Source: Minisyncoccota bacterium
GTDB taxonomy: Bacteria > Verrucomicrobiota > Lentisphaeria > Oligosphaerales > MVZH01
Assembly: GCA_021734725.1 (NCBI GenBank)
Contig: JAIPIM010000049.1
Location: 1 to 16,010, forward strand
DNA: 16,010 nt
Reading direction: 5' to 3'
In this document: one piece after another, positions 1 to 8,367 of the stretch
How positions within the stretch are numbered: the stretch's first letter is position 1
Layout: every line of letters begins with the position of its first letter
Translations under genes and position numbers: made by a program
The notes under the pieces: generated by a model
Told to the model about the DNA's origin: nothing
The model's database searches: none
The model's input: the letters and a program-made list of their open reading frames with translations, nothing else

Positions 1-2
1 AA

Positions 3-464
3 GGATGGGACGCCGAAATTGGATTTAAGGTCCCTTACACAGAGAAGTGCGGGGAAGTCCGGGTCTTCGGCGGTTATTACAGCTGGGATTCCGAGCTGGT
101 CGGCGGCGATGACCTTGACGGTTTCAAGGCACGCCTGGAAATCAGACCCATGCCCGCGGTGACGTTCGATGCCGAATACTATGAGGACGAGGACGTATTC
201 GACACCAACTACTATGCCGGCGTGCGAGTACGGGTTCCCTTCAATATTGGAAGCGCTCTCGCTGGCGAAAACCCGTTCGCGGGTGCCGAGGACGCCTTCA
301 AGTGGGGCGCACAGCGTACGTTTGAAAGCCGTATGGGTGAGATGGTCATTCGCGACACCTACATTCACACCGAACAGGGCATTGAACGTCCGCTGCCCGT
401 CGACGAGTGCGAGAATGGATACGAACCTCCCCCGTACGACAACGGGTACGAAACAGCTCGGTAA
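3..464 (+). CDS. C-terminal part of inverse-autotransporter-type outer-membrane beta-barrel protein (partial, 5' end outside window)
   Basis: The frame is open from the first bases of the window to a TAA at 462-464, so the start lies upstream and 153 residues are visible. The sequence alternates aromatic and polar residues in beta-strand fashion (VRVFGGYYSW, then GDDLDGFKARLEIRP, then DAEYYEDED, then YYAGVRVRVPF). This closely resembles the last strands of the inverse autotransporter (intimin/invasin-like) barrel as found in PVC bacteria. After the final strand comes a tail of about 70 residues, acidic and proline-rich at its end, containing an ESRMGEMVIRD stretch like the end of such barrels. 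The role would be as an outer-membrane anchor or secretion barrel for an N-terminal passenger that cannot be seen here. Family assignment is by pattern resemblance only; another outer-membrane barrel is possible. Confidence 0.65.
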   Translation, partial: GWDAEIGFKVPYTEKCGEVRVFGGYYSWDSELVGGDDLDGFKARLEIRPMPAVTFDAEYYEDEDVFDTNYYAGVRVRVPFNIGSALAGENPFAGAEDAFKWGAQRTFESRMGEMVIRDTYIHTEQGIERPLPVDECENGYEPPPYDNGYETAR

Positions 465-488
465 GCTAATAAGAATCATGCCAGATAA

Positions 489-523
489 GGCGGTCGCTTA
501 TCCATGAGCGGCCGCCTTTTTTT
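489..523 (+). terminator. Rho-independent terminator of the barrel gene
   Basis: A 10-bp stem (GGCGGTCGCT at 489-498 pairing with AGCGGCCGCC at 507-516, one G-U wobble) with an 8-nt loop is followed at once by seven T residues (517-523). It lies 25 nt after the barrel stop codon and separates that gene from the cluster that begins at 693. Confidence 0.9.
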
Positions 524-552
524 CATGGTTTTCAGGATTCTCCCTACAAACG

Positions 553-600
553 TTGACAGTTGAACGATACATTGCAAAATGCGGGAACTTCAGCTATGAT
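553..600 (+). promoter_or_regulatory. Possible sigma70-type promoter(s) of the 693-9161 cluster
   Basis: Two overlapping candidates are visible. One has TTGACA at 553-558, a 16-nt spacer and CAAAAT at 575-580. The other has TTGCAA at 572-577, a 17-nt spacer and TATGAT at 595-600. Both lie after the terminator at 489-523 and about 90 nt before the first start codon, so a promoter is expected here. Which one is used cannot be told from the sequence. Confidence 0.4.
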
Positions 601-692
601 TAACGTGTTCAAATTGGTGGGACGTAAACAATAACCAAATATACCGAACACGCGTCTTATCAATCCACGGAAAACCTTCTTACGGGCACGCA

Positions 693-1619
693 ATGGCAAC
701 GACTCGCAACAAATGGACCTTTGTCTGGATAGCAGGCGGCCTGGCATGCGTTGTTCTGATCCTGGGGCTTGAAGTAGTATTCATCGGTGGTTTTCGCGAT
801 GATGCGGGGAAGACCGCCGAAGACCTCGACACGCCCCGGAGTTCACAATCGACATCAGGCCCGGAAAACGTGGACTGGCGTACTCGCCGCGATCAACTGC
901 AGCAACAGGCTGAAGCATTGGCCCTTGAACAGGCCGCCAAAGAAATCGATGAACGACGGATAGCGGAAGAACTCGGACTGCCCTGGCCGGTCGAGACGCC
1001 AGGCAGGTCCTTAAACGAGGTCAAAGCGGAACTGGACACCATCATTGCGGCAAAAGTCGATGAGAAGTTTCCGCCAAGTCGCCTTGACGCAATACGTGCG
1101 GAGATCGTTGCGGAGTATCCAATGAAAACAGAGGGGGACACCGTCGCATTCACCATTCGTGGCGGTCTGGGGCCTGACGCTGATGTCGAGGGCGTATTCC
1201 GAGATGTCACCGCTACTCATGTTCAAATCGGCAGGCGATGGATTCTGAAAAGCGATATGGACAGGGAGACGCTGGCAAAATTTGACCGAGACGTCCAACA
1301 AAAGCTCATCGAACGCGATTTCCGGCGGAAAGCATACGTGTTTACGCAACAGCGGGAAGACTATGAAAGAGAGCTGAAACGCGACATCTATACAAAAGGC
1401 TTCCGAGACGCGGGCTATGTTTTCCGCCAGAACGGATTTGTTCCAGCCAACGAAGTACTTGCGGCAGCAGTGCGGAGAGACATTAAGAAACGTGCCACAA
1501 GCTTACGCCCCCATATTGAGAAGGAGCTCTTCGAAAACGCGGGGTTTGTTCTGAGAAATGGCGAATGGGAACCGTCTGCCGTAAGTAAAACCGTAGGCTT
1601 CTTCAAAAAGGCGTGGTAA
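693..1619 (+). CDS. Membrane-anchored hypothetical protein with SH3-like segment and degenerate C-terminal repeats
   Basis: This is a 308-residue protein of no family I can name. Residues 8-33 form one hydrophobic segment (an uncleaved anchor, or possibly a signal peptide), leaving the rest probably periplasmic. Residues 60-95 are Gln/Glu/Arg-rich and probably a coiled coil. Residues 150-190 (a VEGVFRDVTATHVQIG stretch, then RRWILKSDMD) look like a small SH3/Tudor-like beta-barrel. The C-terminal third repeats a motif, [FR]xxAGYVFRxNG, near residues 210, 237-255 and 280-297. The start ATG has only a weak GGG at 684-686 ahead of it. The stop at 1617-1619 sits 2 nt before the preferred start of the next gene, so the two are probably co-translated. 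It heads the cluster, which suggests a structural or accessory role in the same envelope process. Confidence 0.75.
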   Translation: MATTRNKWTFVWIAGGLACVVLILGLEVVFIGGFRDDAGKTAEDLDTPRSSQSTSGPENVDWRTRRDQLQQQAEALALEQAAKEIDERRIAEELGLPWPVETPGRSLNEVKAELDTIIAAKVDEKFPPSRLDAIRAEIVAEYPMKTEGDTVAFTIRGGLGPDADVEGVFRDVTATHVQIGRRWILKSDMDRETLAKFDRDVQQKLIERDFRRKAYVFTQQREDYERELKRDIYTKGFRDAGYVFRQNGFVPANEVLAAAVRRDIKKRATSLRPHIEKELFENAGFVLRNGEWEPSAVSKTVGFFKKAW

Positions 1620-1621
1620 TA

Positions 1622-4600
1622 ATGGATCTTCAAGCTATTCGGCATGAACTCTCCCGGCTGAGGCGATCCTACAAATGGCTCCGGGTGGGGCTATTCGTAC
1701 TTGCTTCCGCGACGGCCCTCAGTATTACCGCGGCTCTTTTCATCTCCCTTGACCTGGCGCTGCGTTTTCCCGCTACCGTCTGTTGGATCTTCTGGCTGGC
1801 GACCGTGGCAATTCTATGTGGTGGTGTGTATCTCCTGGGAAAAACTCTTGCTCAAAGAATGACTGACAGCGCAATAGCAGTCGTTGTCGAGCGAACACTG
1901 CCAAATGCACACAATCGACTTGTCAATGCCATCCAGCTTTCCGAACAAGTACCCCATCCTGAAACATTCGTGCAAAACCTGCTGGCGGAAGAGGATCTGC
2001 CGCTGTCCCAGGTCAATGCCGCAAAACTTGTCCCCTCACGCCCATACAAATGGCTGGGCGGCATCTTCGGTGGAGCCGCGGCCGTCCTGGTGCTGCTTTT
2101 TGTATTGTCCCCCGCCGGCGCGGCACGATCGACGCTGCGACTGTTTGCCCCCATGTCCGGAATACAGCCGTACACGGAAACGCGGATACTGGCGATCACG
2201 CCGGGGCCGGCGACAGTACTGAGGGGCAGTGACTTGCCTGTACAGGTTCAACTCGCGGGACACATTCCCGATGCACCTGTTATCGAATGGAACCGGGGAG
2301 ACTCTGATCAGACGCGTCATCCGTTGACAACCAATGGCACGGAAGGGGCGGCCCACCCGGGCCGTACGGTTGTTTCCGGTACATTGGAAGGGGTGTTTTT
2401 TCGATCACACTACCGCGTGATTGCCGGTGATGCCCGAAGCCCCTGGTTTCCCATTCATGTGACGGCCCCCCCGGCTCTGCTCGACTGGGAAGCACATGTT
2501 ACACCGCCGAAGTACGTTGGCATGTCCCCATACAATCTCAATAAGACCACGGAAGACCTTGACATTCCAGCGGGATCCGAGGTCACACTGAGAGGAACCG
2601 CGTCCACAGTATTGCATGAGGTGGCGATACGCCATAACGGCACGGTTTTAAAGCGGGATACAAAGGTTAACGGCCAAGCCTTCCGCCTGTCATTCAACAT
2701 CGGCGAGGGTGGTCAGTTACGCTTGTCTATGCTGGCCAGGAACAAGCTTGAATCGGAAGATACCCTGCCCTTCGTTGTCCTGCTGGACCAACCACCCACA
2801 GTCGAACTGGTGGAAACAAAACAGCACCCCACAGCCGAACCCAACTCCAAAATCCCCATCCAATTTGAAGCAGAAGACGACTATGGCACCGCCGCCACTG
2901 GAATCGAGCAAGTGGGAACAAACGGGAAAGGCACAAGTATTAAACGCCAGACTGCCAAAGCAACTCCCCGTCGGTTCACTGGTCGTTTTGTCTTGGACCT
3001 GCCGGAACTTGACGCCCGACCTGGGACAACTCTGCGTTTTCGGGTGTGGGCCGACGATAACGCACCCGCAACCATGCGCCATCGGGGTGTCAGCCCCATC
3101 CTGACCGTCGTCATACCTGAACCGAAAACAGCAATCAAAGAAAAACGTGAACAGGTCGGGCAAAGCAAGAATGACATGGTTGAGCTTATCCGACTTCAAA
3201 GAGACAACCTTCGCACCACCCGCGGACTGGCGGACCTGGCGGCGCAAGGGACCCCTATCGGAAATGATAGAACGCGCGCTGTCAACGCCACGCAACTGAC
3301 TATTCGGAAGAAAGCCATTGCGCTGCTGGACTCACAGCACCCCCTCGGTGACCTGCGCAATGTAATCGTCGCCCTCGTCGACCATGAAATGGCAGAGGTT
3401 GTAGCGGTCCTTGAAAAGACCTCACGCGTTCAGCAGACCGACATCCCGCCCCTTCTGAATAAGGCAGTCGAACTGGAATCGAAGATCCTTGCGGCACTTA
3501 CGGGTATGCCTCAATGGCTCGAACAGGAACAGCGACACCAAGAAACCGTCGACTTGCTCGCTCAACTGCAGGACCTGACCGCGTCCCAGAAAAAAACACT
3601 GGATGAAACACGCAGAATCCAAACCAGCAATATGTCGGATGAACGTGCCAAGGCTCTGCCTCGGCAACAGGACAGGCTGGCCAACGATCTGGTGCGGTTC
3701 ACCGACCAGTGCTGGATCGTTCTTGAGGGACAACATGACGAGCAATTGCAGGACCGGGTACGCAGTGTCTACGACCTGTTCGATGAAACTAATCTTTATG
3801 AAAAAATGCTGACGGCCGCGGAGGCTCTCGATTACCGCGATTATCCAGCCGCTGTCCAGACCGAGCAGACAGCTGTGAGTATTCTTCTGAAAGGACTTGA
3901 TATCTTGAATAAATGGCGTGTCGAAAACGCGAAGGAAGAGATCGATAAAGGATTGGATACGCTCGCTGACATCGCCGCAAAACTCAAGGACATGGAAGCA
4001 AAGCAGGCAAAAATCGCGGAAGTCACGCGTGATCTCCAGAAGCGGGGCGAACTGAATGACGACGTCCGTGATCTTCTCGGTAAAATGGACCGTGAACAGG
4101 AAGCAATGGCCGATATGATCGAACAAATGGCTCAGGATCTCTATCAGTTTCCTGAATTACCGGTTTCAAACGAATTGAACTCGAAGATGTATGAAGTGTT
4201 CGAAGCCGTAGAGCAGGCGGCCGACAGTGAAAACGCACCCGCCCTCGAAATCGCGGTGCAGAAAGAAGATTCTTTCCTCGATGCGATCCGGAAAGCCAAA
4301 GAACGCGTTGAAGATATCGAAATGTGGTTGCCGGACATCCCGGACAATATTGCCTGGAACATGGAGAGTTTCGATACGGACGAATTCCCGGACATGCCAC
4401 TGGTACCCTTGCCCGACGAACTGGAGGATATCGTCGGAGAGTTGCTGGATCAAGCAGCGGACATCGATCAAATGGCCCAGGACGCGACCGGCAACAACAT
4501 GATGGCGGATGGCGAAATGGGATGGGGAATTATGGATGGGCCAATCCCCAACTTTTCCGCCAAAGGAAAATCGGGGAACACACGACCGAACGACAATGAA

Positions 4601-5197
4601 ATGACGGGGCGCAGCGGCGCCGGGCGCGAGGGGCAATCGGTAGGCGAACTGGTTGAAGACCATGTGAAAGGACTCGAAGGCCGGGAAACTCACGCACGCA
4701 GGACCAGAGATCCGTTCCAGAAGGGCGCCGTCACTGAAGACGAAGCGTCAACACTTAAAGCCCGCAGCACGGGGGGCGGTAAACTGGGCGGAGAATCCGA
4801 GAGTGAAGGTATGTTCGGCAAAGCCCCTCGACGAGACACCACCGTCCCAGACCATGCCCAACATGCCACCGCACTGAGAAGAGAGACGGAAGCACTGTAC
4901 GCCACGGCACGCCTGCTGTACCTGGGATCCGGAAGCCTCGGAGCCGCCGCTCGCGAAATGAAATACCTCGAAGGCAAAACTCGTGATCTCCAGGACTTCT
5001 CGGGCCTGCACCGAAAAGTGATGCGAAGACTTCAGGAAAGTCAGGTGGAAATTGCCAACAATGTCGTCCTGCCTATGCCGGTGAGTTCGGTATCTCATAC
5101 GGGCGGGGCCGCCATACAGGATATCGACATCAGCCAGATCGACGAAGAATATCGCGATGCTGTAGGAGAGTATTATAAAGGACTGCAACGAGATTAA
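1622..5197 (+). CDS. Large DUF4175-like membrane protein with Ig-like and coiled-coil periplasmic regions
   Basis: The protein has 1191 residues from ATG 1622, which has an AAGG at 1608-1611 and does not overlap the upstream gene. An alternative GTG at 1613 would add three residues and overlap it. Two membrane helices lie near residues 20-48 and 50-74, a cytoplasmic-type stretch follows (76-142), then a third helix at 144-166. Residues about 190-480 look like Ig-like beta domains with repeated proline/valine strands. Residues about 500-955 are strongly charged and helical, with long coiled-coil stretches. Residues about 960-1080 are a Gly/Arg/Asp-rich, probably disordered tail, and a final helical segment ends in an EEYRDAVGEYYKGL motif. 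This layout matches the DUF4175-type proteins found beside MoxR/DUF58/VWA aerotolerance genes in Bacteroidota and PVC bacteria. Role inferred: an envelope scaffold or client of the MoxR system. The family name is by resemblance. Confidence 0.75.
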   Translation: MDLQAIRHELSRLRRSYKWLRVGLFVLASATALSITAALFISLDLALRFPATVCWIFWLATVAILCGGVYLLGKTLAQRMTDSAIAVVVERTLPNAHNRLVNAIQLSEQVPHPETFVQNLLAEEDLPLSQVNAAKLVPSRPYKWLGGIFGGAAAVLVLLFVLSPAGAARSTLRLFAPMSGIQPYTETRILAITPGPATVLRGSDLPVQVQLAGHIPDAPVIEWNRGDSDQTRHPLTTNGTEGAAHPGRTVVSGTLEGVFFRSHYRVIAGDARSPWFPIHVTAPPALLDWEAHVTPPKYVGMSPYNLNKTTEDLDIPAGSEVTLRGTASTVLHEVAIRHNGTVLKRDTKVNGQAFRLSFNIGEGGQLRLSMLARNKLESEDTLPFVVLLDQPPTVELVETKQHPTAEPNSKIPIQFEAEDDYGTAATGIEQVGTNGKGTSIKRQTAKATPRRFTGRFVLDLPELDARPGTTLRFRVWADDNAPATMRHRGVSPILTVVIPEPKTAIKEKREQVGQSKNDMVELIRLQRDNLRTTRGLADLAAQGTPIGNDRTRAVNATQLTIRKKAIALLDSQHPLGDLRNVIVALVDHEMAEVVAVLEKTSRVQQTDIPPLLNKAVELESKILAALTGMPQWLEQEQRHQETVDLLAQLQDLTASQKKTLDETRRIQTSNMSDERAKALPRQQDRLANDLVRFTDQCWIVLEGQHDEQLQDRVRSVYDLFDETNLYEKMLTAAEALDYRDYPAAVQTEQTAVSILLKGLDILNKWRVENAKEEIDKGLDTLADIAAKLKDMEAKQAKIAEVTRDLQKRGELNDDVRDLLGKMDREQEAMADMIEQMAQDLYQFPELPVSNELNSKMYEVFEAVEQAADSENAPALEIAVQKEDSFLDAIRKAKERVEDIEMWLPDIPDNIAWNMESFDTDEFPDMPLVPLPDELEDIVGELLDQAADIDQMAQDATGNNMMADGEMGWGIMDGPIPNFSAKGKSGNTRPNDNEMTGRSGAGREGQSVGELVEDHVKGLEGRETHARRTRDPFQKGAVTEDEASTLKARSTGGGKLGGESESEGMFGKAPRRDTTVPDHAQHATALRRETEALYATARLLYLGSGSLGAAAREMKYLEGKTRDLQDFSGLHRKVMRRLQESQVEIANNVVLPMPVSSVSHTGGAAIQDIDISQIDEEYRDAVGEYYKGLQRD

Positions 5198-5198
5198 C

Positions 5199-5234
5199 GG
5201 CGACGGCACCAGATGCCGAAGCCCCAAAGTTTTT
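5199..5234 (+). terminator. Weak terminator or attenuator between the 1191-residue gene and the DUF1573 gene
   Basis: The stem is formed by GGC (5199-5201) and CGGCA (5204-5208) pairing with TGCCG (5214-5218) and GCC (5221-5223), with a GA/AA internal mismatch and a 5-nt loop. Five T residues follow at 5230-5234, six bases after the stem. The gap before the T-run makes it weaker than the terminator at 489-523. Partial read-through would lower expression of the downstream secreted proteins relative to the large membrane protein. Confidence 0.4.
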
Positions 5235-5256
5235 GTACAAGAATGGATACTTAGCC

Positions 5257-6234
5257 ATGACGCACCGCAAAGCCCGACTGCTCTTTCTTCTCGCGACACT
5301 CCTGCCCCTGGGAATGACCGCGGCGCCTAAAATCCTGGTTCGCACTGCCGAATTCGATTTTGGCGAATGTCCGAATACACAAACCGTTACCCATGATTTT
5401 GTTCTTACGAATGGCGGCGATGAACCGCTCAAGATTCTCGGCGTCCACACAACATGCGGCTGTACCGTCGCACAGCCGGATGCCGACACCATTCCGCCGG
5501 GACATAAAACAACCTTGCACGTAAGCCTCGATCTGAGTGGCCGGGCAGGCATACAGCACAAGACAGTCACCGTACACACGAACGACCCGCAACAACCCCG
5601 TTTCCGTCTCGCGATGAAGGGGATCGCCAAGAAAATAGTGGAGATCACCCCGCGCGTTGTGGCGTTTGGCAGAGTCACCGGCACGGTGCGGGAAACAAAA
5701 CAAATCACCCTGCACATCTTTGACACTGAGGCGCGCTTCGAGATTGCTGGACTGACCGGACCCGATCGCGGGGCATTCACGGCTGAACTCGCAACCGCCG
5801 ATCACGACACAGTTCAGGAGATCGACGTCCACATGAAACCCGGCCTGCCTCCGGGGGTCTACCGAGCCGAACTGCAAGTGCGGAACACTCACTTGCAAGG
5901 GAGTACTCACACCGTGCGGATCTATGCCCATGTCCTTGACGAATTGACAGTCACCCCGGCCGAACTTGTCATTCCCGCCAACGGAGAAAAAAGCACAAGA
6001 AACATCATGATAAGCGCAGGTAAAACAAAGCGGTTTAAAGTGCTGGAGATAATACCGCCCGCACGCGACGTAGAAACAGAAATCATCAATCGCGCCGAGG
6101 ATCATTGTCTCATCCGAGTCCGCGAGTTGCGAGGATCGGAGGCCCTGCGAGGAAGAGCATTGGTGATTCGAACCGATGCACCGAACATGCCCGAGATCTA
6201 CGTACCCGTGCGGTTAGTCGACAGAGATTTCTGA
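5257..6234 (+). CDS. Secreted DUF1573 domain protein
   Basis: From ATG 5257 this is a 325-residue protein. The start is chosen because it gives a clean signal peptide (basic MTHRKAR, hydrophobic LLFLLATLLPLG, cleavage after about TAA at residue 23) and has GGA at 5245-5247. A TTG at 5233 is a less likely start. Residues 28-125 carry the hallmark of DUF1573: an F-x-FGE strand, a TNxGxxPLKI strand, and TTCGCT with cysteines 67 and 69, followed by a proline-glycine turn and a final strand ending near KGIA. Two further beta-sandwich segments (about 128-218 and 225-325) follow the same Ig-like (ASH/HYDIN-like) rhythm without the cysteine pair. DUF1573 proteins are exported and of unknown biochemical role. 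Here it is between the large membrane protein and a PA14 protein, suggesting an envelope structural or binding function. Confidence 0.9.
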   Translation: MTHRKARLLFLLATLLPLGMTAAPKILVRTAEFDFGECPNTQTVTHDFVLTNGGDEPLKILGVHTTCGCTVAQPDADTIPPGHKTTLHVSLDLSGRAGIQHKTVTVHTNDPQQPRFRLAMKGIAKKIVEITPRVVAFGRVTGTVRETKQITLHIFDTEARFEIAGLTGPDRGAFTAELATADHDTVQEIDVHMKPGLPPGVYRAELQVRNTHLQGSTHTVRIYAHVLDELTVTPAELVIPANGEKSTRNIMISAGKTKRFKVLEIIPPARDVETEIINRAEDHCLIRVRELRGSEALRGRALVIRTDAPNMPEIYVPVRLVDRDF

Positions 6235-6334
6235 CACTTGGCGGCAATTAGAGATTGTCACGGTCACATGAACAAGTTTGAATCCCAAAAACCTTCGTCG
6301 CCGGCAAGACAGTCGGTTGTAGGTTTGCCATTCA

Positions 6335-6351
6335 GGCCCTCGGGAAGGGCC
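6335..6351 (+). promoter_or_regulatory. GC-rich hairpin covering the ribosome-binding site of the PA14 gene
   Basis: GGCCCT (6335-6340) and AGGGCC (6346-6351) form a perfect 6-bp stem with a 5-nt loop. The right arm contains most of the purine-rich GGGAAGGG (6342-6349) that precedes ATG 6352. If 6352 is the start, the Shine-Dalgarno would be masked until opened by a translating ribosome or another factor. If the start is ATG 6268 instead, the hairpin lies inside the coding sequence and has no such role. Confidence 0.4.
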
Positions 6352-8367
6352 ATGCCACTTCGTTCTCGGGGCTGGCGCTCTGTATTGACCATACTGTCAA
6401 CGGTGCTTCTTGCCGCCAACGCCGTGGCGGCCTGGCACCACTCGGCTTCCCCATATCGGTGCCGCTTTGCGGTTACAGCGCCGCCCAACCATCCGCGAGC
6501 AGGCCTAGCAGTTTCGGTCCCGATCTGCGGTGTCACATCGGCAGAAGGGAACGACCTCTTCGCCTTTGAAAGTACAGGCCGACAGTTGCAGATACTCAGC
6601 TTGGGAGCAAGCCCGGCTAACCGTGCGGCCGCACTTGTTGAACCACCCGCAAAGGGTACCGATATCTACGTGTATTTTGGATCCACGATCCGCGCCCCGC
6701 AAAACCGAACGGCGTTCCTCGAACCACTCACTCTGAGCGTGTACTCGCTGCCTGGCGAACCGCCGCTAAAGGACTGGCCGGAAGTGGAGCGACTGCTTCG
6801 CACCTCCGACACATGGGGGACCCTGTTTGCGGATCAAATCGCTTTACGCCACAACCCCGTCAATGCTGCGGACGCGTTCATCATGGACTTCACCGGCCAC
6901 CTGCGCATCCCGGAAGACGGCGAGTATACCTTCATGCTCGTCAGCGACGATGCCGGCTTTCTGTTTATTGATCAGGAGCTTTGCATTGAGCGCACGGGCC
7001 GTGGCGGGCCGGGTAACATGCAGCGCGGGGAGTACCGTAAAACGGTTACGCTGAAGAGCGGTACGTGCCCGGTTCGCTGTGTCGTCGCTGAAGCCGGCAA
7101 CAGCCAAACCGCGGTGCTGGCACGATGGATCGACGAACGCAATAAGTATATCCTGAAACCGGAAGACTTTGTGCAGCCTGGACGTACTGAGCTTAAAGCC
7201 GTCGAGACCCGCACCCCAGACGCCCCATGCCCTCTGTTTTGGTATACCCATGTTTCCTACATCGGCGTTAACGGCTTACAATATACAGAAACCGAACTGG
7301 GAACGCACAACCAGAAACCCGCGCAGTGGCGGCTTGGAGATGGTTCGGTCATCGAGGGTGCCAAGATCCGTCATGTTTTCCATGGGCTGGACAGTCGCCG
7401 CGTTCAGGTTCGACAGGGCGACCAAACAGCGGAGGGCACCATCGCTTTCCCGGAGAATCCGCCCGCCAGAAGACACATCGCCAATCCCGGCCATTTTAAT
7501 CACTATGCCGGGATAATCCTGGCAACACCCCTCAAGGGAATGGAGCTGCCGACTTTGAAAGCCTATCGAAGCTTCCTCTTGTATCGTGAGTTCAATCCGG
7601 ATGTTATACCGGTAACGAAAGCTGTCCTGAATCATTCCGGGCTCAACACGGCGTACCGCTACAGTACCTTGATGAACCTGGCCGCACTGAGTACGGGTGT
7701 CGACGCAAAGACAGCAGAAACGGCGTTTAATGCTCTGCTCACTTCCGTACCGGACAACCACCCTAAACTCCCGGAAGTCCTGCTGGAATTCGCGTGGGCC
7801 AGTCTTTTCCAGCTGGATAATCTCCAGCGGGCTGAAAAACTTACGACGCAACTCCAACGACACCTGCGTGCTAATGACCCGCGACTGGTCCATCTGAGAC
7901 TTGACCTGATGGTGCGAAAGGGTGAGGTGGAACAGGCACACGAAACGGCCGCGCATCATTTGAACCGCGGAGACATGGGCAAAAATCAACGGTACGCCGC
8001 TGTCAAGAGCAACGCATTAAAAGAGCGATTCTATGAACTTCTGCACAGCGGCTTCATCGATGACGCCCATACCGCTCTCTGGGAATGGGTGGAACTGACA
8101 CCACATGACCGGTACAAGGGCAGCTGGCCACTGGCGCGCGCTCGACTGTGGACTGCAATGCATCGGCAGAAGGGGGCCCTCGCCATCTTGGAGGACGCGA
8201 TGACGCTTAATCCAATGCTGGTGAATCTGCCGGATGTAGAATTCGAAAAAGCAAAAATACTCCAGCGCCTCGGACATCGGGAGCTGATGACCGAAGTTTG
8301 TCGAGACATAATTAAAAACTATCCCAATCACGAAGTGGCCGGCAAAGCAAGAAGCCTATTGGAATGA
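6352..8367 (+). CDS. Secreted DUF2341-like / PA14 / PKD-like protein with helical-repeat C-terminus
   Basis: From ATG 6352 the protein has 671 residues and begins with a good signal peptide (MPLRSRGWR, then a hydrophobic core, cleavage near ANAVAA at residue 27). ATG 6268 is an alternative that would put 28 extra hydrophilic residues ahead of it. Residues about 30-110 resemble DUF2341, ending in IYVYFG. Residues about 150-275 are a PA14 domain (LRIPEDGEYTFMLVSDDAG, then FIDQELCI, and later AVLARWID). Residues about 323-365 hold a PKD-like GDGS motif followed by IRHVFHG. From about 390 to the end the protein is helical with TPR-like pairs. PA14 domains usually bind carbohydrates or sit on surface proteins, so a glycan- or wall-facing role is likely but inferred. 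The stop overlaps the next start by 4 nt (ATGA). Confidence 0.8.
   Translation: MPLRSRGWRSVLTILSTVLLAANAVAAWHHSASPYRCRFAVTAPPNHPRAGLAVSVPICGVTSAEGNDLFAFESTGRQLQILSLGASPANRAAALVEPPAKGTDIYVYFGSTIRAPQNRTAFLEPLTLSVYSLPGEPPLKDWPEVERLLRTSDTWGTLFADQIALRHNPVNAADAFIMDFTGHLRIPEDGEYTFMLVSDDAGFLFIDQELCIERTGRGGPGNMQRGEYRKTVTLKSGTCPVRCVVAEAGNSQTAVLARWIDERNKYILKPEDFVQPGRTELKAVETRTPDAPCPLFWYTHVSYIGVNGLQYTETELGTHNQKPAQWRLGDGSVIEGAKIRHVFHGLDSRRVQVRQGDQTAEGTIAFPENPPARRHIANPGHFNHYAGIILATPLKGMELPTLKAYRSFLLYREFNPDVIPVTKAVLNHSGLNTAYRYSTLMNLAALSTGVDAKTAETAFNALLTSVPDNHPKLPEVLLEFAWASLFQLDNLQRAEKLTTQLQRHLRANDPRLVHLRLDLMVRKGEVEQAHETAAHHLNRGDMGKNQRYAAVKSNALKERFYELLHSGFIDDAHTALWEWVELTPHDRYKGSWPLARARLWTAMHRQKGALAILEDAMTLNPMLVNLPDVEFEKAKILQRLGHRELMTEVCRDIIKNYPNHEVAGKARSLLE

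Noticed and set aside
1613..1621. GTG 1613 as the start of the large membrane protein
   Set aside because: It overlaps the end of the upstream gene and adds only three residues. ATG 1622 has AAGG at a normal distance.
3422..4126. Long open frame on the minus strand (234 codons)
   Set aside because: It lies wholly within the coiled-coil part of the 1191-residue gene on the other strand and shows no signal peptide, domain or RBS. It is a GC-driven antisense shadow.
5233..5256. TTG 5233 as start of the DUF1573 gene
   Set aside because: It falls in the T-run of the hairpin and would add eight residues ahead of the natural signal peptide.
5251..6105. Minus-strand open frame of 284 codons
   Set aside because: It overlaps the DUF1573 gene almost completely, and the plus-strand translation has the clear DUF1573 motif and signal peptide. 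The minus reading is Cys/His-rich without a recognisable fold.
6238..6267. TTG 6238 as start of the PA14 gene
   Set aside because: It has no RBS and places a long hydrophilic leader ahead of the signal peptide. ATG 6352, or possibly 6268, is better.
7276..7989. Minus-strand open frame of 237 codons
   Set aside because: It is a shadow of the PA14 protein gene, with no RBS or motif.
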